In this document: positions 44,930-58,751 of the stretch, piece by piece
Layout: each line of letters opens with the position of its first letter
Numbering within the stretch: position 1 is the first letter of the stretch
Assembly (NCBI GenBank): GCA_018907035.1
Contig: JACCIC010000096.1
Location: forward strand, 1,303,501-1,367,500
Length of the DNA: 64,000 nt
Direction of reading: 5' to 3'
Source: Sycobia sp. Sy_11
Lineage: Eukaryota; Arthropoda; Insecta; Hymenoptera; Epichrysomallidae
Position numbers and translations under genes: made by a program
The notes under the pieces: model-generated
The model's database searches: none
What the model was told of the DNA's origin: nothing
What the model saw: only the letters and a program-made list of their open reading frames with translations

Positions 44930-45079
44930 CTTTCGTCGCGGCGGAGATTACTCCTTCACGTGAGCTTTAGATGCTTCCTCGCGACATCGTAGCACTTCTT
45001 ATCTCCTTGTTGAGCCATCTTTATCTCGTCGGCCGAGGATCGTTGTTCCGTAATGTAAACGGTGGGCGTGGAATCCATG

Positions 45080-46010
45080 GTGGGACCCTGTTAATCAGGT
45101 GGCAGGAATCTCTCTTGGTCATCGAGAACCCCAGAATATTCTTATCTCAGTTGTGGGGAGAGAGCATCTGTCAACTCGTTTTTGCCAGGGCAATACTCCA
45201 TCTGAACGTATACTCCGGCAAAAGCAGAGCCGACCGTGTTAGCTTGTCAGGATTGTCCTTGAAACGATCAAGTCAGGTGAGTACCTTACTGTCCGTTCGT
45301 AACGTGAATAGCCGGTCTTCAACGTAAGGCCGAAACTGCTTAATGGCCCAAATTATAGCCAAACACTCCTGCTCATTCCAGTGTTAACGGGTCTCGGCCG
45401 CCTTAACGCTGTTATAACTAATAATGTCTTGATTATGATCCAGCCTCTCTTAGGAGGACTGCTCCCCTACTCGGGGCACTGACATCTGTTTGTAGAACGA
45501 AGCGGCGATATGGGCTCAGACGAGCCAACTTGGCGGGATTTGGAAAGTAGCTTCTTTGTTTGCTCGAAAAACTGTGCGCGGCTGGAGTCCACTTGACACC
45601 CCGTTGTCCTTGGAGTACATTTGTGAGCCCCGCTATGTGACTGTTAAATGCGGTATGTACTCACGGAGCCAGTTGAATGTCCCTATAAATTTCTGAAGCT
45701 GCCGTTTGGTGGTGGAAATGGGGATTTTCAAGAGGGCGCTCAGGTAGTCGAACTTAGCTTTGTTCCCTTCGGAGGTTAGTCGGAAACTGAGGTAATCAAA
45801 GCCGGGTTTTCCAAATTAATACTTGTTTCGACCAACGGTCAGTCCTCTCATATTCAACCTCTCTAGGACTTGAAGGACAAGGTGCACGAGATGTTCGCCG
45901 TACGTCTGGAAATAGATGATGACATCGTCCAAGGATACTTTATAAAACTTGTCGATGTATCCTGTCAAGACCTCCTGGGACAGAATCTATCTTTCGCATC
46001 CATGAGTGAC
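45080..46010 (-). pseudogene. G3 reverse transcriptase and RNase H remnants
   Basis: On the - strand, FYKVSLDDVIIYFQTYGEHL (around 45890-45960) is the YLDD region with Tyr replaced by Ser. Farther left, NEQECLAIIWAIKQFRPYVE (around 45320-45390) and LTWLDRFKDNPDKLTRSALL (around 45210-45280) are RNase H landmarks. Stops separate all of these. Confidence 0.6.
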
Positions 46011-47181
46011 ACGACTTGGTTTCGAGGGCCCTCTTCTTTCTTCTTCTGCTTTCGGCCCTCTTCTATTCGAAGATCCTGTTGGCCTACCATATGTACCAAT
46101 CTGACCCTATTTAGACTCCAAGCAAGCAAAAGTCTTCAAAACTTCTGCCAGCGATGATTCGGGCTTCTTCTCCTGGCCCAAATTTTCTTGCGTTGCAGTG
46201 GCAGCTACTTTGGGTTTAGCTCTCCTGGTATTTGGTGATTTATACGCCGCTTCATGCAAAATAGTTTTATGCGGCGAAGCAGGAGTATGGTAACACTTTT
46301 CACACTCCAAGGTGAATTCTTCAATTTTCTCTTGCTGATTCGAGGAATCCATCGACAGAATTATAAGATTTCCTATTTATCCTTCACTGGATTATGGCGC
46401 GAATTACGCAACAGCCTATCTAACTGCTCAGATTCGGAGATAGGCGGGTCTAAACGGTCTAATATCGGCAGGAGGCTTATTCTATATTCGCTTGAGGGTT
46501 CGTTAGCTCCCTGCGTGTGATTTCAGCCTCTCGCGATCATTTCCCTCGGTATTCGGAACCAGCTCCGTACCATTTTCTTGCAGCAGCATGGATAAGACTC
46601 GAAGTTGTAAGGCTACGTTTCTTAAAAGTTCTCGTAAAAGCCACAACTCGAACTTCCCCTTGAATATTTCGGGGAGTACCTATGTCAGGTCGTCAACAGT
46701 AATTTGCGAACTGTCTTGGCGCTCTTCGATCGGCTTTGATAAATCGATCAAGGTCCTGTTGGGAGTTCTCATATTGGATGTCCCATTTCCAGACCACGAA
46801 ACCAATATTACTTTTAGATCCTCCAACGACTTCTGATTCGCCGGGTAATCCTCCGGTCAGCGTAATCCTCGGAGCTACTTGAGGCTTCGAGGAGGTTCCC
46901 TCTCCCTCGACGCTGACAATTCGTCCTGCACGGCTGCTGTGTGACACCACAACGTGTCTTAAATATACACTCTCTTCCGTGCTGAATCATCGAAACTGAG
47001 GTATAAATGGAAGTGGTTTTACATAATTGAGCAAAATATAAAAAATGAAATTTAAGGGAAAAAGAGTTTCAGTTTAAAAGTAACCATCGTATTCATCAAA
47101 TTTTTTACTAAAAAGAAAAGCATAATCACCATAGAAAAGTCCCTGCTTTACGAATAAAAATATATAATATTGAACGAAATT

Positions 47182-47381
47182 TTTTTTTTTATGTAATTTA
47201 ACGTCGCTTTATTTATGCTTTTCCAATTATCGGTGCTAATCAGCGACGGAGGTCTACGATGTGTTTGTAAACAAAGCACATAATACAGCGGTGCCCGTAT
47301 CAATCGGCCGAGACCGGGATTTGAACTCGGATCAGCGAGTTACTAGTCCTTCGCTCTAGCGATCGAGCGATCGTAGGCCTC
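47182..47381 (-). mobile_element. tRNA-derived SINE, copy 1
   Basis: On the - strand it begins GAGGCCTACGATCGCTCGAT, carries a pol III A box and a B box (GAGTTCAAATCC), a T-arm-like CCCGG, a unique body (GTTTACAAACACATCGTAGA) and a terminal A tract. It is flanked by a 12-base direct repeat, TTGAACGAAATT, at 47170-47181 and 47382-47393, so it inserted by retroposition. The sister copy is at 58080-58283. Confidence 0.88.
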
Positions 47382-48001
47382 TTGAACGAAATTGCATTAA
47401 TTAGTTTATCGTGGTTCACGTTTTTAAATTTTTTGCATTATTTATTTTTTTACTTTTTAGATACATTTTTATTGTTTCTTGAATCTTTTTTTGTTATTAT
47501 AAATAAATTTTTTGTTATAATAAAAATGAAAAATTTCCAAGCATTTTGTATTTGTATTGAAACAAGTTTCAATTTTAAATTTGTATTACTTTCAAATTTT
47601 ATAGCAACAAAATCGTTATTACTGATGAACGCTTTTATTTATCAAGTAACCTTTATAAATTTTTTTTAAATATACTTATCCATTAATTATGTAAATTTAT
47701 GCTACATAATAATTTATTCGATATATTTTATATTATTTATAATAATTTACAGTAAGTTAGGGGTATCCTGAAATAATTTTACGTTCTTATATTTTTTGCG
47801 TGAAAACTATGAAATTTTATTAATAATCAATTATTTTACTATCTTTACCGATGTCTCCTTATGCCCTTTTTTAGCTGACATACAATATTTTAAGTCATAT
47901 CCATTATACTTTTATCCTCTCTATAAAAATGAATCTTTAGCTAATAAAATTTATGACATCGAAAATACGCAAAGGCTGAATATTTAATTTGCAGATAAAC
48001 A

Positions 48002-48444
48002 ATGGTTATAAAAAGTGAAAAAAAGATACCTGTTTATCCAATTCCCCAGGTGATTACAAGTATTTTAGGAAACCAGAATCTGAAGAAATGTTCAATAGAA
48101 AATGAGAAATATATCAATATTCGAAACATTTTAGAAAAGTTAAACCATATTGACGTATTAAAATTATCGGAACGGCATTATTTCCAATTCTTAAAACTGG
48201 GACTATATTTAGAAGAATACCAACAGAGAATTGATATAAAGGCGTTTAATCTTTACAAACAAAAGATTATAAAGATCCGACGCTCATTAAATTTCAAGAT
48301 CAAAATTCCAAACTTTAATAAAGATCACCCTGCAATAAGTTCTAAGTTACTGGAATTATCTGATTGTGAAACAAACCAGCATTATTTTCTTGAAATTCAG
48401 AGTGTATCGATTGAGAAACACTTTATAATAGCGAAATCAACAAG
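48002..48444 (+). CDS. helicase exon 1
   Basis: It starts [20 protein letters not shown] and includes [20 protein letters not shown] and [13 protein letters not shown], the region before the helicase core in MOV10-like proteins, where the RNA-facing beta-barrel begins. The donor is AAG|GTAAAA. A short reading at 47873-47987 (ADIQYFKSYPLYFYPLY, after a TTTTTAG) may be part of an upstream exon or leader, but a stop separates it. Confidence 0.75.
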
Positions 48445-49593
48445 GTAAAAATAATTCATTACATGTCGTTCTTAGAATGATTAAAGATCTAATCTACATG
48501 CTTACATATTCCAGCTTTATTAAAAAAATTGATTTCTATTAGGTACGTGATTGAATTTTCGCTGTTTTCATCATGAAAATGTAACTAAAAACATTTAGAA
48601 TGTATGGTGGTTTGGTAGGAATTTCTTTTTAAGCATTTTCAAGTGAGTTTGAACGGCTTTGGCATCATAAAGCCGAGTGTTATCATGCAGAGAATCACTT
48701 TTTTGTGTTTTTGTTTTTATTGTGACAGTTTTTTGCGTATTTCTCGGCTCATCAAGATCAATTAGGCTGAATGCCTATCCTCAGTAATAGTTTCGTTCAG
48801 TTTCAACAGCTCGTAACAAATAATGCTAATTTGGTCCTACTTAATACACATACACAGCATAATCTTTTCAACCTGAATATTCAGCCGAGAGGGTGGCGTA
48901 CAAGAATGACCGTGGAATTCCTCAAAATATTTTTACTTAGTTTACTGTAATGGATCCATTTTTTATCACCCTTTATAATACTGGAAAGATAATCCTTATT
49001 TTTTCGCTTAAAAACTCTTTGATTCAAATTATAAAACACACAAAATCTTTGCGTTTTAGTCATTCCGAACGCATACAATCACTTGGAAATAGCTCAATTT
49101 AGCAGATAATTTTTTATTCTCACTGATGCTCTTCATACGTTTGGCATGAATCGTTTGCTTTACACAAATAATCTACTATAGCATTAAAGTCACCGCTATT
49201 GAAGGAATGAAATATTTTTTTAATTAGAGCAGTATTTTCTTAAACTTGCTAAAAAGCGATAACTTGCCAAGGCCCATGTAAAACAATGGTTCCAAATTGG
49301 CGCCACACCCTACTGTGGTAGGTGCCCGAACAAGGTCCGTCTGCGATGTCGATTATCGGTAATTGCAATGCACTGCTGAAAATTGTTCGAATAGAAAATA
49401 ATAGAAATAACACATCTTAAGTAATGAAGGAGAAACGGCGGGCGCGAGTATAGATTGTTGTTAAGAGAAGGGGAAAGGTGGCAGGCAGGCGCGATACAGA
49501 AGAGGGGAAGTAGGAGAAGTGAAGGACCGAGCGAAAGAGGAAAGAACTGCGCATATATACGCGCGCACGCGCGCGCGCGTGTGTATGTGTGTG

Positions 49594-49625
<32 letters not shown>

Positions 49626-49701
49626 ATGAGAATGGATTTTGGTCGCGGTTGGAATCAGTCCGAACTTGACGAAATTGAGGTAAGAATTAGTGCACGCATT
49701 T

Positions 49702-49758
<57 letters not shown>

Positions 49759-52700
49759 GTATATACGTGTAATTCTTTTCTCTTTCATTCGGTCGCTCTC
49801 TTCCCCTACTTCTCCTCTTGCCGGCCTGTCACGTTGCCCCTCCCGTTAACAGAAGCCTGGACACACATCCGCTGTTTCTTCGTCTTTTCTGTGATGCCTT
49901 AAGGGGGCATCTCTAGTCTTTTTCCATAAATTTTCAAGATTTTTTTCTTGTAGTAAACTTTATTATCACACTACAATTTTTTTTATATTAAAAAAATACA
50001 TATTGAAGTCTGCAAAAAAATTTTTTTTCTTCATTTTTTATCCAATATGGCTGCCACAACGAAGCTTGCTTTTTTTGGCTGACATCATATTTTGACACAA
50101 GAAGCTCTGAAATGAAAAATTCAAAAAGCATATTAAAGTATAAGAAAGTGGCTATAGCCCGTACTAAATTCAAGAAGCTTAAGTAAAATAAAAACGAAAT
50201 AGCGGGCCTTTCTAATTTTCGGCTTATTTTTTGAGGTTATGTTGTTTAAAAAAGTGCTCAAATGTAATCAAATATTCATAATTCTAGTACGGGCTATAAC
50301 TATATATGTGACGAATAACCTGTCAAAATTTCAGCCCAATTGGTTGAATAGTTTTTGTTAAATCATATCAGCCGAGTCAAAAAATGTTATTCCGAGAAAA
50401 ACGCGTTTAAAATAATTTTTGGAAAACCTGTGTAAAAAATGAAGAAATAAACCTCTTACACACAATCCGCGATACCAGCTGCATACATAATTCCTTCCTG
50501 GTCCTCAAAAAACTCATTTTCGTGCGCCTTAGTCTTTCTAAGCTCGAGTCACCGTTCTTTTAAAGCTTCAATGCTACGACGAATTCCTTGCTTAATTCTA
50601 TTTTCGTCCTGTCTCTGCGCAAAATCCACTGCTACGCTGCCAATCGAAATACCCATGGTTTCCATGATTTTTAATAAAGGTAAAAGTCCTTCATTGAAGA
50701 CGCACACAACACAATAGGTAGCAAAACATGTGTTTTGGAGCTACATTCCCAACACAAGCGTTGAAGCTTTCATTGGTGTTTTGTGTGTGTGCTCCAATGT
50801 ACCTTTCTAGCAGATCATCTGTGGTAAGATCTTTTTTGATAAAGGTTGAATTTCTTCGTCTAGTGCTGGAGGGTGTACAAAATTTTTCAACTGGCCGATA
50901 GCTTCAGCAACTCGGTATTTGCACCATGAGTCTGGCCCAGCGGGACAATTCATATGTTGAGGCTTATCATCCGTAGAAATCTTGTGGTAAAATGTTGCCC
51001 AAATAGCATTTCTCATATCTTCAACAGAATCTGGATTTCGGCGAACAGCTAATTCGTAATATTTTGACATCTCCAGCATGACTTTATTAGTCAATGTAGC
51101 CGTTATTTTAGGCTTTTCAGTTTTTTTTTGTTTTTTTTTTTTGTCGTTTTCTTTCCATCAGCACCTTTTTGTGAAGCTTCTAACACTTTTTGAGCCTTTT
51201 TTATCTGTGTCAATTGTTTTTTCGCATCTTCTGCTCTTTTAGAAATTCGATTTTTAACATGTAAAACACACTCCTTCTTTTTTAAGCTCAAAGCATCACC
51301 ATAGGGATGTATATATTGTAACGATGAGAAAGTCTTCGAATCGCCATCACCAATATAATATTCATAATAACTATCTTGTAAATCTACAGATCTTTGGAAC
51401 ATTTATTTTATACTATTAACTTCCATAGATCCCGCACTGCCTTCATAATTTGCACTACGATCTGGCTCGTGAGTTTCATACCAGTCTTGATAATCCATAG
51501 AATTTTCCTTTCCAGCCCATTGTTCACAAGCTTTGCATATTCTACTTTACACAATGACATCAAGAACTTTTCCAGAAAATTTTCCAATCAATGTAGCAAT
51601 CCCGACAAGAGAAGAAAAACCCCTTCGAGCCCAAGAGCCATCACCAGAAACTGTGAGACGATTTTTTACATTACCGGCAGCCTCATTTTCTCTTTGCTCT
51701 TCACTAACTGCTTGTCTAAAAACTAATGTAGCTACTGCTTCTGCTGCTATCTAAATGTGGTTTACTATTGCATAATAAGTAGCTGAAGCATATCCTTTGC
51801 TGATATCCATCATTGCACAAAAATTATTTATACCTAGCAAGCCAACACCGAGTAAACGCATCGCAAATACAAAGCGACGGTTTATTTCGTAAGAAGTATG
51901 AATTGTTGGACTGCTTGGAATATGAGTTTCTGTTTTACATTTACACGAAACTACTAATTGAAAACCTAATTCTTTTTTGTTACGTTTGAAAAATATTATA
52001 TCACCTTTACAAGTTATACAAATTAAAATGTCTTGTAGTCTTAGAAAGAGTAAGAAATCCACTATGACGTAATGCAACAATAAATCAACGTTCACTTCAA
52101 ATGCAGGATTATTTTTCTTAATTTTTTTAGCAGATACACTAACCACACTTTCATCACGCTCACTCGTAAATCGATTGCCACGTAAATTTTTTTTTTTATC
52201 GATCAGTTCTCGAATTGCCGAATTTTGTACTTTTTTTTATCCATTTTATGAACTTTTTTTCCAACTAATATAAATGAATAACTGTTTTTATAATTAAATT
52301 AAAAGAAAACAATACTTTCAGTGCTTCAAAATATCGTTGAAAATAGTCGTGAGATATATAATACAGAAAGAAGCGGAACCAAGTCTGTACATCTCCAATC
52401 GCCAGCTGTCTGAATTGCTCCAAATTCACACTTGTGCGCGCACCAAGAATACACGCTATAGAAACATTTTTAGAGCGCGCAAGTTAAAATAAACTATTGT
52501 ACGATGTTACTATTAATATACTAAATGCAAAACCGGTGTTTTTGGAAAATTGATTTTTTCATCGATTTAGACTAGAGATGCCCCCTTAATTATATTATAT
52601 ATATATAATGTCAGAATATAGCTATTCCGACTTTTTTCAGCAGTGCGCTACATTTATCGGTAGTCGAAATTGCAGTCGGACCTTGTTCGTGATTCTGCCG

Positions 52701-55700
52701 CAAAATCTGGTGCTGTTACGGAACCAATGTCGCCTATGTCTCTGCAATCTCTGCTCATCTCTGGTCGTAGTCTTGATTTTTCTCGTGCACACAAAGATTT
52801 TAGTGACTTTACTGTTTTCTTCTGACTCCGTCATAAATTCCTTTCTCATAGTCCGGAACTATCCACCAGAGAGTTTTTACTCAACCGACCAAATTTTTTT
52901 TTGGCGTCTAAGAGAAATAGAATGCTTTTAATGTATTTCTTTCGTCGGTTCCCATTGGAGCTTCGTCAATCGGCTCCTTATTTATCCCTGATTGCGCTTT
53001 GGATCTCATTCATTTTGTACGGTGTATTTTCAACTTTTGCACTCCTCTCTTGATGCTCGACGCTAGTATCTCCCCTATTACTCTAAACATACAATCCAAA
53101 AAAAAGAAAACGCCTCCTTTCCCGTTGTCACCAATTTCGCACTTGATTTTACCATCGTCCTAGATAGATGTGTTGCAGAATACCCTCGCGGGTATCCGCT
53201 AGCAAATCGTCAAGGCTGTCCAAGGGCCGAAGTATACTTCCCGAGTTCTTATTACAGCTACCGACATCCTCTACTAGCGGCACGTTCCTACATCACTTAT
53301 TAAGGAGCGTGGTTCTATAAAAAAATATAGAATCCATCTAAAGTGGTTCTATAAAAAAATATAGTCCATTCGAGGTCAAGACCTAATCCAGATAGCCTAA
53401 CCTAAAACTATGATAGTGGTACATATTGATTTTTAACCCATTCTATATGTACAAGAAACTGCATTTCGACTCTTCGTATTATCATTCGTTCTACACTCCC
53501 TAGGCGTCAGGTTGAAATAATGTTGGTTTTTGTTCATTCATAGTATAATGCATGTTTACTATATAATATTAGGAGTGTGAATAAGTCTTTCCCGTTTTTT
53601 GTAAGAGATGGCGCCACCAATACTGTGCGAGTATTCAATGGTTACATATGTCATAATCAAACCATTCCTACGAGGAAGCCAAAAAATGGGTGGATGACTG
53701 GATAGAGGCCAAACCGGTCGAATTTTTTCGCAACGGGATTCGTATGTTGCCAGAAAGATGGGAGAAAGTTGTAGCTAGCGATGGCCAATACTTTCAATAA
53801 TTCATTTGTAACCATTTTTTCACAATAAAGGCTCAAAATTTGAAAAAAAACGGGAAAGACTTATTCACATACCTGATAATAAATACCAGCTTCGGCATCA
53901 CATCATCACGAAACTTTCCCGCCATCTGAAGACACTACCATACCTGTCTCCACTTATCACGTATATCTTTGATTGCTACCCCTCCTCCCCCGCACCAAAA
54001 TATATAGACTACATAATTTATAAACAGCCTCATATTAAATTAATAAATATTTTTATTGGTCTTACAGTCTGTGAAGAATACTATACTATGCTAATATAAA
54101 GACCTCATAGATAATCACCTCCATAGAATATGAAATGGAAATACTATTAAAAAATAAAATATTAGGAGTGTGAATAAGTCTTTCCCGTTTTTTGTAAGAG
54201 ATGGCGCCACCAATACTGTGCGAGTATTCAATGGTTACATATGTCATAATCAAAGCTTATTCATATGTCAACAATTCCATACTAACACATTAGTTAAAAT
54301 TTTTTCGCATCATAAATTTTTGATATCGTGAAAATGTCGAAATTTGAGCCGAGTCGACGTCATTTGCAGGAAGTTTCACTTTATTGGTTCAATTTGAAGA
54401 AATCTGCTGCCGAGACGCATCGATTGCTTTAGGAGGCTTATGGAGAAGGTTGTGTCGATGATTCAAGTGTTCGCGGATGGTTTCGACGCTTCAAAAGCGG
54501 TCATTTCGACGTGGAAGACAAGGAGCGTTCCGGGCGGCCGCAAATCTTTGAAGATCGAGAATTGGCGACTTTGCTTGATGAAGATTCTTGTCAAACGCAA
54601 GAAGAACTTGCTGAAGCATTGGGAATTGACCGAACAACCATTTCCAAGCGTTTGAAAGCCATGGGATGATCCAAAAGCAAGGAAATTGGGTGCCGTACGA
54701 ACTGAAGCTGAGAGACGTCGAACGGCGTTTTTTCACTTGCGAACAGCTGCTTCAGCGACATAAAAGAAAGGGTTTTCTGCATCGTATCGTGACTGGCGAT
54801 GAAAAGTGGATACGTTACGATAATCCGAAGCGAAGAAAATCATGGGGACTACCCGGCCATGCATCATCATCGACGGCCAAGCCAAATATTCATGGCGCCA
54901 AGCTCATGCTCTGTATATGGTGGGACCAGCTAGGTGTGGTTTACTATGAGCTTCTGAAACCGAATGAAAGGATCACAGGCGAGGTCTATCGACGAAAATT
55001 GATGCGTTTGAGCCGCGCACTGCGAGAAAAACGGCCACAATACTCCGACAGGCACGACAAAGTTATTTTGCAACATGACAATGCTCGCCCACATGTTGCA
55101 CCGCCGGTGAAAACATACTTAGAAACGCTCAAATGGGAAGTCCTACCCCACCCGCCGTATAGTCCAGACGTTGCTCCGTCTGATTACCATCTCTTCAGCT
55201 CGATGACGCATGGCCTGGCTGACCAGCACTTCCATTCCTACGAGGAAGCCAAAAAATGGGTGGATGACTGGATAGAGGCCAAACCGGTCGAATTTTTTCG
55301 CAACGGGATTCGTATGTTGCCAGAAAGATGGGAAAAAGTTGTAGCTAGCGATGGCCAATACTTTCAATAATTCATTTGTAACCATTTTTTCACAATAAAG
55401 GCTCAAAATTTGAAAAAAAAAACGGGAAAGACTTATTCACATACCTGATAAAAAAATTAAGAAATCAAATAATCTATATTCAATGTTAATAAAGCCTCGT
55501 ATAAAAAAATTATATTATTCATAAACTACTGAATACAATTTAAAAAATATAATTTTTGGACCTGTATATTACGACATCATTAAATTAACAATTATTTAAA
55601 ATTTCTTAACAAGATATTAAGTATTTTTATTTTAATAGATTCATTAGGGAGTATACTCCTATAAAATTGTATGATATAAAATTTACATTCAACGACTATT

Positions 55701-58668
55701 CATTTCGATGTAGCCATTATGCTATATCTTTGATGAAATCTTCCGAGAATTGGATGAAAATTCTTTTTCCATGTAAAATTAAAAATGTTATTTCTAATAT
55801 TGCTTATAAGTGAGTTTAAAAGTTGCGCATTATATTCATAAATATATTAGAGTTAAGTAAAAGGTTTAAATATTAAGTAATATGATTTCAGACAAACATG
55901 GTACAATAAGAAAATATCAAAAGATCCCGAACAGAAAAGAGCAGTTGAAAATATAATTAATAATTCTTTAATATTTCCTACGCCGTATATTTTGTATGGA
56001 CCACCAGGTACAGGGAAAACCGCAACTTTAGTCGAAGTGATCAGTCAGGTAACGAGATATATTAATATTTTAAACTTTCATATAACGATTGATGCAAAGA
56101 TTAAAGAAAAATTATAGTTATGTTTTCTATATTATAGTAAGGTAAAATAATCAATAAGTTTAAAACATTTGAGTCTTCTATCAGAAAATATTTAATTACA
56201 AAATATTTATAATTTATTTATAATAGTGAGAAGTTTTTAAGATGCAATAATGTAATTTTTATAATAATAAGAGTGCAATTTGACACTTTCATAATTGGAG
56301 TAAATAACTACTTCTTGAACAGTATGTCTAAAATTTGATTTCACTTCTTATGGCTGTAAAATGAAAAATATATTTTGCCATTTTAGATAGCAATATGTAA
56401 TGTTTCTCTAGAAATGTTCTTACTTTATATTCATATGTAAATATGGCACTTATTCTTATCTGAACACATATTAATGTATATTTCTATTCTCATCAAAACA
56501 TTTTTTCCGTTAACAACTAATCATATGGTTAATAATAAATCGGTGATATTGTGAGTATCACATGCTGATAAAAATAACAATTGGGCTGATTTGATGCTCA
56601 TGCTACATAGTATATTGATAATCAACATACATAATCCGAGGGGGGATCCAAAAGTAATGAGAACCGTGCTGTGGCGAGGAGAGAGGGTAAGAATAATCAT
56701 TGTTCGACCAGGTATGTGTTAGGGAAATGTTTCCTGAGTTAGTGTGCAAAGTTCTGTCGTTGTCCGATTATCGGTTCATCTATAGGAAAAGTTATAGTGA
56801 AACATCTTCCATTTCGGCGAAATTGTGATGCGAGATGATTGAGAGCAATACGTTGTTCTGAAATACTTTACCTGTTGAGGACATTTGTCGCAAAGATTAT
56901 TGTAATGCTTAAATGTGCTTATGGGAATGCTGCCCTTAGTAAAATTAGAGTTTATGAGTAGTTTTCACGTTTTAAAAAGTGAGAAAGGTCAGTTTAAGAA
57001 CAACTCCGTTCAGGACGCCCTGCAGCGTATACAATTGTTTACAAAATCCATCCTCTCGTACGTGAGGACAGTCGCTGACCCATTGATCAATTTAGTGAAA
57101 GGAGTAAAATATCATGGAGTTCAGTTCAGAGGATTTTATCCCAAGATTTTCACATGGAAACAGTTGTAGCCAAATTTGTCCCTCGGCTTCTCACAGACGA
57201 GTAAAGAGAGCGACGACTTCGATCTCATTATAAAGTAGTTTTTGACTGAAAATGAAACCAATCTTTCACCTCTCTATTCATCGGATCTGGCCCCCTGTGA
57301 ATCTTTTTTTCCCCAAACTTAAAAAGGACATGAGAGGAAACTGTTTTATCATTGTGGACGAGGTGAAACGAAAATCGCAGAAAGGGCTGGAGAACATTCC
57401 GATAAATGAATTTAAGAAATATTTTGAATAATGGAAGCATAGTTTGCAGAAATCCATTGTGCTCAAGAGAAAATATTTTGAAAGTGATAAAAATTTGGTG
57501 TAAAAATATTAATTAATAAAAAGCTTATAACGAATTTCCTGTTTTTTGGATCTCCCCTCGTATATTATCAACATCTAATTCAAGTTTCAATTTGTATGTC
57601 TGAACTAAATGCTGATGAAAAAATCTTTTATTAATATCAATATGGAACTAAACCTCTATGTATTTCCTATAGTTGGTGGCTTGCACATAAAACCCCCTTT
57701 ACATTGATTAGCGAATTGCATCCAAGGCTGCCAGCGTATGGACCACTAATAATAATTTCCTCTTATTCTTATATATTATCATATGGGTCAAGATGTTGCA
57801 TGCCTCTTGTCGTTAGTGTCACCTAATGCTTTGTTGTTATTAATTTTTCTATACCTAAAATTTAAATTATAAATGAAATATTATAAATAAATAACATGAG
57901 AAACACCCAAGTTCATATGAAAGTCGGGAAATAACCATAGTAGCACTATAAATTATAGAATAACTTATAATTTAAGTTATTCTATCAATAAATTTGCGGT
58001 TTGGATAGACTGCTTTATTTATATTTGAAGTTTATTTTAGATGATTTATTGATTACATATTTCATTAACTCATGAAAATGAGGCCTACGATGGCTCGATC
58101 GCTAGAGCGAAGGACTAGTAATTCGGTGATCCGAGTTCAAATCCCGGTCTCGACCGATTGATACAGGCACCACTGTAATTATTTACATGTGCTTTGTTTA
58201 CAAACACATCGTAGACCTCCGTCGCTGATTAGCACCGATAATTGGAAGCATAAATAGAGCGACGTTAAACAACATAAAAAAAAAACTCATGAAAATTCAG
58301 CTTGCATAAAAATTAGGTATAAATGAATACTATCATAATTATTATTTTAAATATTAATATACAAAGACTATAGAGATGAAAATCTAAGAAATTATTGAAC
58401 AGTAACAAGAAAATCATTATATTCTTTCGAATAATAAATTTACTTAAAAAATATGTAATTCATAATTTAAAATTTATCATTTAGATTTGGCACGGAGATT
58501 TAGGTAAAATTTTAATATGTACCCCGTCGAATAAAGCTGCAAATGTAATCACTAAACGATTATTGGATTATATACCAGAAGAAAATGTTTTAAGGATATA
58601 CAGTTCATCTATGGCTTGGTAACATAACCATAAATAATTTTCTAATAGTATTTTGTTGGCAATATTAA

Positions 58669-58751
<83 letters not shown>

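Larger units (their letters stand above)
43690..46980 (-). mobile_element. decayed Ty3/Gypsy element G3 on the - strand
   Basis: On the - strand, reading leftward, RT, RNase H, integrase zinc-binding region, integrase core and integrase C-terminus follow in the Gypsy order between about 46010 and 43764. Stops and frameshifts are everywhere. The segment 46050-46950 would be gag and protease, but I recognise no motif there. No LTRs are found. It is GC-richer than its flanks. Confidence 0.7.
49258..52770 (+). mobile_element. foldback-type element, copy 3, interrupted by a nested transposon
   Basis: The left arm (about 49258-49555) is the inverted counterpart of the right arm (about 49745-49902, continuing at 52590-52770): CTTCCCCTACTTCTCCTC, CAGCAGTGCGCTACATTTA and GGAACCAATG recur inverted on the left. 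The centre has ATGGATTTTGGTCGCGGTTG, a mixed (GC)n(GT)n(GA)n tract and (TA)n at about 49707-49755. The right arm is split by the element at 49903-52585. The structure fits a non-autonomous foldback or MITE element. Confidence 0.65.

Noticed and set aside
47382..47669. Membrane-like ORF before the helicase
   Set aside because: The Phe/Leu/Ile-rich reading follows from T-rich DNA; it is not linked to the helicase by a usable splice site.
52608..52931. 107-codon ORF after the nested transposon
   Set aside because: Its first part is the arm of the foldback element, and the rest has no recognisable domain.
58083..58160. Functional tRNA gene
   Set aside because: The cloverleaf is imperfect, the unit continues into a SINE body with A-tail and target duplications, and a second copy exists.
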